Shown: positions 50,756-62,330 of the stretch, piece after piece
How positions within the stretch are numbered: the first letter of the stretch is position 1
Layout: each line of letters starts with the position of its first letter
From: Hydractinia symbiolongicarpus
Taxonomy: Eukaryota; Cnidaria; Hydrozoa; Anthoathecata; Hydractiniidae
Reading direction: 5' to 3'
DNA length: 64,000 nucleotides
Assembly: GCF_029227915.1 (NCBI RefSeq)
Contig: NC_079878.1
Span: forward strand, 34,685,501 to 34,749,500
Program-made: the position numbers and the translations under genes
The notes under the pieces: model-generated
What the model was told of the DNA's origin: nothing
What the model saw: the letters and a program-made list of their open reading frames with translations, nothing else
Databases searched by the model: none

Positions 50756-51031
50756 ACCGTTGTAACTCAAACGAACTGACACCGTTAGAAAGTCAATGAA
50801 ATGCAGTTTTTGAGACTGTCGCTATTTCTTCAGCGCGCGATAACTCACGTCAAATTAGGAAGAATGTTATTTGTTGGAGACCAATTTTCTCATTTATCAC
50901 ATTTATGAGGTCACAGTCCAAAGTTAGTTCAATTAAGTCCCACAGCCAATCGTTTCACTGTTAAAAGCGATGCAGCCTAGTAATATCAGATAAATATCGC
51001 TAAATACATGTTGGTACGAATACGTGAACCA
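50756..51031 (+). repeat. 276-bp deletion monomer, copy 3
   Basis: It has the same 97-bp deletion and junction, at 50844/50845. It marks the start of the third HOR copy. Confidence 0.88.
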
Positions 51032-51930
51032 ACCGTTGTAACTCAAACGGACTGACACCGTAAGAAAGTCAATGAAATGTAGTTTTTGAAACTTTCGCTA
51101 TTTCTTTAGCGCGCGATAACTGCTAGGATTGGTCCCACAGTAAAAAATGACTGATTAATCTAAATTTTTAAATAAAGGGCTACCACAGCGCCCAGTGTAA
51201 TCGCTGAGTTCCGGCAATCACGTCAAATTAAGAAGAATGCTATTTCTTGGAGTCCAATTGTCTCCTTTACCACATTTATCAGGTCACAGTCCAAAGTTTG
51301 TTCAATTAAGTCCCACAGTCAATCGTTTCATAGTTAAAAGCGATGCAACCTAGTAATATCAGAAAAATATTGCTTAATACATGTTGGTACGAATATGTGA
51401 CACAACTGTTGTAACTGAAACGGACTGACACCGTTAGAAAGTCAATGAAATTTAGTTTTTGAAACTGTTGCTTTTTTTTCAGCGCGCGATAACGGCTAGG
51501 ATTGATCCCACAGTAAAATATGACTTATTAATCTCACTTTTTCAATGAAGCGCTACCACAGCGCCCAGTGTAATCGCTGAGTTCCGGCAATCATGTCAAA
51601 TTAAGAAGAATGTTATTTCTTGGAGTCAAATTTTCTCGTTTATCACATTTATCTGGTCACATTCCAAAGTTAGTTCAATTAAGTCCCACACACAATCGTT
51701 TCACTGTTAAAAGTGTAGCAACCTAGTAATATCAGATAAATGTCGCTAAATACATGTTGGTACGAATATGTGACCCAACCGTTGAAACTCAAACGGACTG
51801 ACACCGTTAGAAAGTCAGTGAAGCTTAGTATTTGAAACAGTCTCTATTTCTTCAGCGCGCGCTAACGGCTAGGATTGGTCCCACAGTAAAAAATGACTTA
51901 TTTTTCTAATTTTATAAATGAAGAACTATT
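50756..51930 (+). repeat. Third, partial copy of the HOR and junction to the next block
   Basis: Unit starts are 50756, 51032, 51405 and 51778. The first two repeat the 276-bp and gtgaaccaacc units. The unit at 51405 begins as in copy 2 but its tail reads gagtcaaattttctcg and atctggtcacattcc, which matches the units at 61107 and 63347 (offset 9702 bp from 51405). The A unit at 51778 loses that resemblance near 51930, where the large duplicated block begins. Confidence 0.8.
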
Positions 51931-54900
51931 ACAGCGCCCAGTGTGATCGCTGAGTTCCGGCAATCATGTCAAATTAAGAAGAATGTTATTTCTTGGAGTC
52001 AACTTGTCTCTGTTATCACATTTATCAGGTCACAGTCGAAAGTTAGTTCAGTTAAGTCCCACAGTCAATCGTTTCACTGTTAAAAGCGATGCAACCTAGT
52101 AATATCAGATAAATGTCGCTAAATACATGTTGGTACGAATATGTGACCCAACCGTTGAAACTCAAACGGACTGACACCGTTAGAAAGTCAGTGAAGTGTA
52201 GTATTTGAAACAGTCTCTATTTCTTCAGCGCGCGCTAACGGCTAGGATTTGTCCCACAGTAAAAAATGACTTATTTTTCTAAATTTATAAATGAAGAACT
52301 ATCACAGCGCCCAGTGTGATCGCTGAGTTCCGGCAATCATGTCAAATTAAGAAGAATGTTATTTCTTGGAGTCAACTTGTCTCTGTTATCACATTTATCA
52401 GGTCACAGTCGAAAGTTAGTTCAGTTAAGTCCCACAGTCAATCACTTCATTGTTAAAATCGATGCAACCTAGTAATAACAGAAAAACATCGCTAAATACA
52501 TATTGGTACGAATATGTGACCCAACCGTTGTAACTCAAACGGACTTACACCGTTAGAAAATCAATGAAATGTAGTTTTTGAAACTGTCACTATTTCTTCA
52601 GCGCGTCATAACGGCTAGGATAGGTCCCACAGTAAAGAATGACTTATTAATCTAAACTTTTAAATGAAGCGCTACCACAGCGCCCAGTGTAATCGCTGAG
52701 TTCCGGCAATCATGTCAAATTAAGAAGAATGTTATTTCTTGGAGTCCAACTGTCTCATTTATCACCTTTGTCAGGTCACAGTCCAAAGTTAGTTCAGTTA
52801 AGTCCCACAGTTAATCGTTTCACTGTTAAAAGCGATGCAACCTAGTGATATCAGATAAATATCGCTAAATACATGTTGGTACGAATATGTGACCCAACTG
52901 TTGAAACTCAAACGGACTGACACCGTTAGAAAGTCAGTGAAGTGTAGCATTTGAAACAGTCTCTATTTCTTCAGCCCGCGCTAACGGCTAGGATTTGTCC
53001 CACAGTAAAAAATGACTTATTTTTCTAAATTTATAAATGAAGAACTATCACAGCGCCCAGTGTGATCGCTGAGTTCCGGCAATCATGTCAAATTAAGAAG
53101 AATGTTATTTCTTGGAGTCAACTTGTCTCAGTTATCACATTTATCAGGTCACAGTCGAAAGTTAGTTCAGTTAAGTCCCACAGTCAATCGCTTCATTGTT
53201 AAAAGCGATGCAACCTAGTAATATGAGAAAAATATCGCTAAATACATGTTGGTACGAATATGTGACACAACCGTTGAAACTTAAACGGACTGACACCGTT
53301 AGAAAGTGAGTGAAATGTGGTATTTGAAACTGTCTCTATTTCTTCTGCGCGCGCTAACGGCTAGGATTGGTCCCACATTAAAAAAATGACTTTTTTATCT
53401 TAATTCTTAAATGAAGCGCTACCACAGCGCCCAGTGTAATCGCTGAGTTTCGGCAATCATGTCAAATTAAGAAGAATGTTACTTCTTGGAGTCAACTTGT
53501 CTCACTTATAACATTTATCAGGTCACAATCCAAAATCGGTTCAATTAAGTCCCACAGTCAATCGTTTCACTGTTAAAAGCGATGCAACCTAGTAATATCA
53601 TAAAAATATTGCTAAATACATGTTGGTACGAACATGTGACCCAACCGTTGTAACTCAAACGGACTGACACCGTTAGAAAGTGAATGAAATTTAGTTTTTG
53701 AAACTGTCGCTATTTCTTCAGCTCGCGTTAACGGATAGGATTGGTCCCACAGTAAAGAATGATTTATTTATCTAAATATTTCAACGAAGCGCTACCAAAG
53801 CGCCCAATGTAATCGCTGAGTTCCGGCAATCACGTCAAATTAAGAAGAATGTTATTTCTTGGAGTCCAATTGTCTCATTTATCACATTTATCATGTCACA
53901 GTCCAAAGTTAGTTCAATTAAATCCCACAGCCAATCGTTTCATTGTTAAAAGTGATGCAACCCAGTAATATCAGAAAAACATCGCTAAGTACATGTTGGT
54001 ACGAATATGTGACCCAGCCGTTGTAACTCAAACGAACATACACCGTTAGAAAGTCAATGAAATGTAGTTTTTGAAACTGTCGCTATTTCTTCAGCGCGCA
54101 GTGACGACTAGGATAGGTCCCACAGTAAAAAATGACTTGTTAATCTAAATTTTTAAATGAAGCGCTACCACAGCGCCCAGTGTAATCGCTGAGTTTCGGC
54201 AATCATGTCAAATTAAGAAGAATGTTATTTCTTGGAGTCCAATTGTCTCCTTTACCACAGTTATCAGGTCACAGTCCAAAGTTTGTTCAGTTAAGTCCCA
54301 CAGTCAATCGCTTCATTGTTAAAAGCGATGCAACCTAGTAATAACAGAAAAACATCGCTAAATACATATTGGTACGAATATGTGACCCAACCGTTGTAAC
54401 TCAAACGGACTTACACCGTTAGAAAATCAATGAAATGTAGTTTTTGAAACTGTCACTATTTCGTCAGCGCGTCATAACGGCTAGGATAGGTCCCACAGTA
54501 AAGAATGACTTATTAATCTAAACTTTTAAATGAAGCGCTACCACAGCGCCCAGTGTGATCGCTGAGTTCCGGCAATCATGTCAAATTAAGAAGAATGTTA
54601 TTTCTTGGAGTCCAACTGTCTCATTTATCACCTTTGTCAGGTCACAGTCCAAAGTTAGTTCAGTTAAGTCCCACAGTCAATCGTTTCACTGTTTAAAGCG
54701 ATGCAACCTAGTGATATCAGATAAATATCGCTAAATACATGTTGGTACGAATATGTGACCCAACTGTTGAAACTCAAACGGACTGACACCGTTAGAAAGT
54801 CAGTGAAGTGTAGCATTTGAAACAGTCTCTATTTCTTCAGCGCGCGCTAACGGCTAGGATTTGTCCCACAGTAAAAAATGACTTATTTTTCTAAATTTAT

Positions 54901-57900
54901 AAATGAAGAACTATCACAGCGCCCAGTGTGATCGCTGAGTTCCGGCAATCATGTCAAATTAAGAAGAATGTTATTTCTTGGAGTCAACTTGTCTCTGTTA
55001 TCACATTTATCAGGTCACAGTCGAAAGTTAGTTCAGTTAAGTCCCACAGTCAATCACTTCATTGTTAAAAGCGATGCAACCTAGTAATAACAGAAAAACA
55101 TCGCTAAATACATATTGGTACGAATATGTGACCCAACCGTTGTAACTCAAACGGACTTACACCGTTAGAAAATCAATGAAATGTAGCATTTGAAACAGTC
55201 TCTATTTCTTCAGCCCGCGCTAACGGCTAGGATTTGTCCCACAGTAAAAAATGACTTATTTTTCTAAATTTATAAATGAAGAACTATCACAGCGCCCAGT
55301 GTGATCGCTGAGTTCCGGCAATCATGTCAAATTAAGAAGAATGTTATTTCTTGGAGTCAACTTGTCTCAGTTATCACATTTATCAGGTCACAGTCGAAAG
55401 TTAGTTCAGTTAAGTCCCACAGTCAATCGCTTCATTGTTAAAAGCGATGCAACCTAGTAATATGAGAAAAATATGGCTAAATACATGTTGGTACGAATAT
55501 GTGACACAACCGTTGAAACTTAAACGGACTGACACCGTTAGAAAGTGAGTGATATGTGGTATTTGAAACTGTCTCTATTTCTTCTGCGCGTGCTAACGGC
55601 TAGGATTGGTCCCACATTAAAAAAATGACTTTTTTATCTTAATTCTTAAATGAAGCGCTACCACAGCGCCCAGTGTAATCGCTGAGTTTCGGCAATCATG
55701 TCAAATTAAGAAGAATGTTACTTCTTGGAGTCAACTTGTCTCACTTATAACATTTATCAGGTCACAATCCAAAATCGGTTCAATTAAGTCCCACAGTCAA
55801 TCGTTTCACTGTTAAAAGCGATGCAACCTAGTAATATCATAAAAATATTGCTAAATACATGTTGGTACGAACATGTGACCCAACCGTTGTAACTCAAACG
55901 GACTGACACCGTTAGAAAGTGAATGAAATTTAGTTTTTGAAACTGTCGCTATTTCTTCAGCTCGCGTTAACGGATAGGATTGGTCCCACAGTAAAGAATG
56001 ATTTATTTATCTAAATATTTCAACGAAGCGCTACCAAAGCGCCCAATGTAATCGCTGAGTTCCGGCAATCACGTCAAATTAAAAAGAATGTTATTTCTTG
56101 GAGTCCAATTGTCTCATTTATCACATTTATCATGTCACAGTCCAAAGTTAGTTCAATTAAATCCCACAGCCAATCGTTTCATTGTTAAAAGTGATGCAAC
56201 CCAGTAATATCAGAAAAACATCGCTAAGTACATGTTGGTACGAATATGTGACCCAGCCGTTGTAACTCAAACGAACATACACCGTTAGAAAGTCAATGAA
56301 ATGTAGTTTTTGAAACTGTCGCTATTTCTTCAGCGCGCAGTGACGACTAGGATAGGTCCCACAGTAAAAAATGACTTGTTAATCTAAATTTTTAAATGAA
56401 GCGCTACCACAGCGCCCAGTGTAATCGCTGAGTTTCGGCAATCATGTCAAATTAAGAAGAATGTTATTTCTTGGAGTCCAATTGTCTCCTTTACCACAGT
56501 TATCAGGTCACAGTCCAAAGTTTGTTCAGTTAAGTCCCACAGTCAATCGCTTCATTGTTAAAAGCGATGCAACCTAGTAATAACAGAAAAACATCGCTAA
56601 ATACATATTGGTACGAATATGTGACCCAACCGTTGTAACTCAAACGGACTTACACCGTTAGAAAATCAATGAAATGTAGTTTTTGAAACTCTCACTATTT
56701 CTTCAGCGCGTCATAACGGCTAGGATAGGTCCCACAGTAAAGAATGACTTATTAATCTAAACTTTTAAATGAAGCGCTACCACAGCGCCCAGTGTGATCG
56801 CTGAGTTCCGGCAATCATGTCAAATTAAGAAGAATGTTATTTCTTGGAGTCCAACTGTCTCATTTATCACCTTTGTCAGGTCACAGTCCAAAGTTAGTTC
56901 AGTTAAGTCCCACAGTCAATCGTTTCACTGTTAAAAGCGATGCAACCTAGTGATATCAGATAAATATCGCTAAATACATGTTGGTACGAATATGTGACCC
57001 AACTGTTGAAACTCAAACGGACAGACACCGTTAGAAAGTCAGTGAAGTGTAGCATTTGAAACAGTCTCTATTTCTTCAGCGCGCGCTAACGGCTAGGATT
57101 TGTCCCACAGTAAAAAATGACTTATTTTTCTAAATTTATAAATGAAGAACTATCACAGCGCCCAGTGTGATCGCTGAGTTCCGGCAATCATGTCAAATTA
57201 GAAGAATGTTATTTCTTGGAGTCAACTTGTCTCAGTTATCACATTTATCAGGTCACAGTCGAAAGTTAGTTCAGTTAAGTCCCACAGTCAATCGCTTCAT
57301 TGTTAAAAGCGATGCAACCTAGTAATATGAGAAAAATATCGCTAAATACATGTTGGTACGAATATGTGACCCAACGTTGAAACTTAAACGGACTGACACC
57401 GTTAGAAAGTGAGTGAAATGTGGTATTTGAAACTGTCTCTATTTCTTCTGCGCGCGCTAACGGCTAGGATTGGTCCCACATTAAAAAAATGACTTTTTTA
57501 TCTTAATTCTTAAATGAAGCGCTACCACAGCGCCCAGTGTAATCGCTGAGGTTCGGCAATCATGTCAAATTAAGAAGAATGTTACTTCTTGGAGTCAACT
57601 TGTCTCACTTATAACATTTATCAGGTCACAATCCAAAATCGGTTCAATTAAGTCCCACAGTCAATCGTTTCACTGTTAAAAGCGATGCAACCTAGTAATA
57701 TCATAAAAATATTGCTAAATACATGTTGGTACGAATATGTGACCCAACCGTTGTAACTCAAACGGACTGACACCGTTAGAAAGTGAATGAAATTTAGTTT
57801 TTGAAACTGTCGCTATTTCTTCAGCTCGTGTTAACGGATAGGATTGGTCCCACAGTAAAGAATGATTTATTTATCTAAATATTTCAACGAAGCGCTACCA

Positions 57901-60090
57901 AAGCGCCCAGTGTAATCGCTGAGTTCCGGCAATCACGTCAAATTAAGAAGAATGTTATTTCTTGGAGTCCAATTGTCTCATTTATCACATTTATCATGTC
58001 ACAGTCCAAAGTTAGTTCAATTAAATCCCACAGCCAATCGTTTCATTGTTAAAAGTGATGCAACCCAGTAATATCAGAAAAACATCGCTAAGTACATGTT
58101 GGTACGAATATGTGACCCAGCCGTTGTAACTCAAACGAACTTACACCGTTAGAAAGTCAATGAAATGTAGTTTTTGAAACTGTCGCTATTTCTTCAGCGC
58201 GCGGTGACGACTAGGATAGGTCCCACAGTAAAAAATGACTTGTTAATCTAAATTTTTAAATGAAGCGCTACCACAGCGCCCAGTGTAATCGCTGAGTTTC
58301 GGCAATCATGTCAAATTAAGAAGAATGTTATTTCTTGGAGTCCAATTGTCTCCTTTACCACAGTTATCAGGTCACAGTCCAAAGTTTGTTCAATTAAGTC
58401 CCACAGTCAATCATTTCATAGTTAAAAGCGATGCAACCTAGTAATATCAGAAAAATATCGCTTAATACATGTTGGTACGAATATGTGACACAACGGTTGC
58501 AACTGAAACGGACTGACACCGTTAGAAAGTCAATGAAATATAGTTTTTGAAACTGTTGCTTTTTTTTCAGCGCGCGATAACGGCTAGGATTGCTCCCACA
58601 GTAAAAATGACTTATTAATCTAAATTTTTAAAAGAAGCGCCACCACAGCGTCCAGGGTAATCGCTGAGTTCCGGCACTCATGTCAAATTAAGAAGAATGT
58701 TATTTGTTAGAGTCCAATTTTCTCACTTATCACATTTATGAGGTCACAGTCCAAAGTTAGTTCAATTAAGTCCCACAGCCAATCGTTTCACTGTTAAAAG
58801 CGATGCAGCCTAGTAATATCAGATAAATATCGCTAAATACATGTTGGTACGAATACGTGACCCAACCGTTGTAACTCAAACGAACTGACACCGTAAGAAA
58901 GTCAATGAAATGTAGTTTTTGAAACTGTCGCTATTTTTTCAGCGCACGATAACGGCTAGGATTGGTTTCACAGTAAAAAATGACTTATTAATCTAAATTT
59001 TTAAATAAAGGGCTACCACAGCGCCAAGTGTAATCGCTGAGTTCCGGCAATCACGTCAAATTAAGAAGTATGTTATTTCTTGGAGTCCCATTGTCTCCTT
59101 TACCACATTTATCAGGTCACAGTCCAAAGTTTGTTCAATTAAGGCCCACAGTCAATCGTTTCATAGTTAAAAGCGATGCAACCTAGTAATATCAGAAAAA
59201 TATTGCTTAATACATGTTGGTACGAATATGTGACACAACTGTTGTAACTGAAACGGACTGACACCGTTAGAAAGTCAATGAAATGTAGTTTTTGAAACTG
59301 TTGCTTTTTTTTCAGCGCGCGATAACGGCTAGGATTGGTCCTACAGTAAAAAATGACTTATTAATCTCACTTTTTCAGTGAAGCGCTACCACAGCGCCCA
59401 GTGTAATCGCTGAGTTCCGGCAATCATGTCAAATTAAGAAGAATGTTATTTCTTGGAATCAACTTCTCTCACTTATCACATTTATCAGGTCACAGTCGAA
59501 AGTTAGTTCAGTTAAGTCCCACAGTCAATCGCTTCATTGTTAAAAGCGATGCAACCTAGTAATATCAAAAAATATCACTAAATACATGTTGGTACGAATA
59601 TGTGACCCAACCGTTGTAACTCAAACGGACTTACACCGTTAGAAAGTCAGTGAAGTGTAGTATTTGAAACAGTCGCTATTTCTGCAGTGCGTGATAACGG
59701 CTAGGATGGGTCCCACATTAAAAAAATGACTTTTTTTATCTTAATTCTAAAATGAAGCGCTACCACAGCGTCCAGTGTAATCGCTGAGTTTCGGCAATCA
59801 TGTCAAATTAAGAAGAATGTTATTTCTTGGAGTCAACTTGTCTCACTTATAACATTTATAAGGTCTCAATCCAAAATCAGTTCAATTTAGTCCCACAGTC
59901 AATCGTTTCACTGTTAAAGGCGATGCAACCTAGTAATATGAGAAAAATATCGCTAAATACATGTTGGTACGAATATGTGACCCAACTGTTGAAACTCAAA
60001 CGGACTGACACCGTTAGAAAGTCAGTGAAATGTGGTATTTGAAACTGTGTCTATTTCTTCTGCGCGCGCTAACGGCTAGGATTGGTCCCA
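51931..60090 (+). repeat. Large duplicated block, copy 2, with an extra hexamer
   Basis: Unit starts are 52151, 52524, 52897, 53270, 53644, 54017, 54390, 54763, 55136, 55509, 55883, 56256, 56629, 57002, 57374, 57747, 58120, 58493, 58865, 59238, 59610 and 59985. Left part follows 39570 onward at 12361 bp; right part follows 42029 onward at 14600 bp. The 2239-bp difference is an added hexamer, 54390-56628, so the pentamer-type unit occurs three times (52524, 54390, 56629). Short private errors such as caacgttgaaac (one C lost) near 42774 and 57374 support a shared origin. Forward open frames here, including 71 codons at 59827-60042, are chance. Confidence 0.88.
55136..55508 (+). repeat. Chimeric B-to-A monomer at the expansion junction
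   Basis: The unit begins as family B (gttgtaac, ggacttacaccg, aaaatcaatg) and switches, at about 55180, to the A-type gtagcatttgaaacagtc and gaagaactatcac. It is the extra unit that turns the pentamer into a hexamer. The preceding unit, at 54763, also changes tail type (gtctctgttatcac). Both point to an exchange between non-equivalent monomers. Confidence 0.8.
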
Positions 60091-62330
60091 CATTAAAAAA
60101 ATGACTTATTAATCTAAATTTTTAAATGAAGCGCTACCACAGCACCCAGTGTAATCGCTGAGTTCCGGCAATCATGTCAAATTAAGAAGAATGTTATTTC
60201 TTGGAGTCTAATTTTCCCATTTATCACATTTATCAGGTCACAGTCCAAAGTTAGTTCAATTAAATCCCACAGTCAATCGTTTCACTGTTAAAAGCGATGC
60301 AACCTAGTAATATCAGATAAATATCGCTCAATACATGTTGGTACGAATATGTGACCCAACCGTTGTAACTCAAACGAACTTACACCGTTAGAAAGTCAGT
60401 GAAGTGTAGTATTTGAAACAGTCGCTATTTCTGCAGTGCGCGATAACGGCTAGGATGGGTCCCACATTAAAAAAATGACTTTTTTTATCTTAATTCTAAA
60501 ATGAAGCGCTACCACAGCGTCCAGTGTAATCGCTGAGTTTCGGCAATCATGTCAAATTAAGAAGAATGTTACTTCTTGGAGTCAACTTGTCTCACTTATA
60601 ACATTTATCATGTCACAGTCCAAAGTTAGTTCAATTAAATCCCACAGCCAATCGTTTCATTGTTAAAAGTGGTGCATCCTAGTAATATCAGAAAAACATC
60701 GCTAAGTACATGTTGGTACGAATATGTGACCCAGCCGTTGTAACTCAAACGAACTTACACCGTTAGAAAGTCAATGAAATGTAGTTTTTGAAACTGTCGC
60801 TATTTCTTCAGCACGCAATGACGACTAGGATAGGTCCCACAGTAAAAAATGACTTATTAATCTAAATTTTTAAATGAAGCGCTACCACAGCACCCAGTGT
60901 AATCGCTGAGTTCCGGCAATCATGTCAAATTAAGAAGAATGTTATTTCTTGGAGTCTAATTTTCCCATTTATCACATTTATCAGGTCACAGTCCAAAGTT
61001 AGTTCAATTAAATCCCACAGTCAATCGTTTCACTGTTAAAAGCGATGCAACCTAGTAATATCAGATAAATATCGCTCAATACATGTTGGTACGAATATGT
61101 GACACAACTGTTGTAACTGAAACGGACTGACACCGTTAGAAAGTCAATGAAATTTAGTTTTTGAAACTGTTGCTTTTTTTTCAGCGCGCGATAACGGCTA
61201 GGATTGATCCCACAGTAAAATATGACTTATTAATCTCACTTTTTCAATGAAGCGCTACCACAGCGCCCAGTGTAATCGCTGAGTTCCGGCAATCATGTCA
61301 AATTAAGAAGAATGTTATTTCTTGGAGTCAAATTTTCTCGTTTATCACATTTATCTGGTCACATTCCAAAGTTAGTTCAATTAAGTCCCACACACAATCG
61401 TTTCACTGTTAAAAGTGTAGCAACCTAGTAATATCAGATAAATGTCGCTAAATACATGTTGGTACGAATATGTGACCAACTGTTGAAACTCAAACGGACT
61501 GACACCGTTAGAAAGTCAGTGAAGTTTAGTATTTGAAACAGTCTCTATTTCTTCAGCGCGCGCTAACGGCTAGGATTGGTCCCACAGTAAAAAATGACTT
61601 ATTTTTCTAATTTTATAAATGAAGAACTATCACAGCGCCCAGTGTCATCGCTGAGTTCCGGCAATCATGTCAAATTAAGAAGAATGTTATTTCTTGGAAT
61701 CAACTTGTCTCACTTATCACATTTATCAGGTCACAGTCGAAAGTTAGTTCAGTTAAGTCCCACAGTCAATCGCTTCATTGTTAAAAGCGATGCAACCTGA
61801 AAATAACAGAAAAACATCACTAAATACATATTGGTACGAATATGTGACCCAACCGTTGTAACTCAAACGGACTTACACCGTTAGAATGTCAATGAAATGT
61901 AGTTTTTGAAACTGTCACTATTTCTTCAGCGCGTGATAACGGCTAGGATAGGTCCCACAGTAAAAAATGACTTATTAATCTAAACTTTTAAATGAAGCGC
62001 TACCACAGCGCCCAGTGTAATCGCTGAGTTCCGGCAATCATGTCAAATTAAGAAGAATGTTATTTCTTGGAGTCCAATTGTCTCATTTATCACCTTTATC
62101 AGGTCACAGTCCAAAGTTAGTTCAATTAAGTACCACAGTCAATCGTTTCACTATTAAAAGCGATGCAACTTAGTAATATCATAAAAATATCGCTAAATAC
62201 ATGTTGGTACGAATTTGTGACCCAACCGTTGTAACTCAAACGGACTGACACCGTTAAAAAGTCAATGAAATGTAGTTTTTAAAACTGTCGCTATTTCTTC
62301 AGCTCGCGCTAACGGCTAGGATTGGTCCCA
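60091..62330 (+). repeat. 2240-bp hexamer HOR, copy 1
   Basis: Unit starts inside are 60359, 60734, 61107, 61479, 61852 and 62225. The order is a ttctgcagtgcgcg unit, an I unit (acgcaatgacgac), a D-like unit (gattgatcccac), an A unit entered through tgtgaccaactg (one C lost), a B unit with atcactaaat in the entry, and a unit with gttaaaaagtc. The left limit is set where 60091 and 62331 begin to match (cattaaaaaa). A forward open frame of 68 codons at 61594-61800 is chance. Confidence 0.87.

Noticed and set aside
59827-60042. Forward open frame of 71 codons
   Set aside because: It is made of satellite sequence crossing a unit boundary; the close copy at about 45227-45442 does not keep an equally long frame. 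There is no sign of coding constraint.
61594-61800. Forward open frame of 68 codons
   Set aside because: It sits within a family A unit, and other A units carry stops in this frame. Its end is set by a local change (cctgaaaat for cctagtaat). Not a gene.
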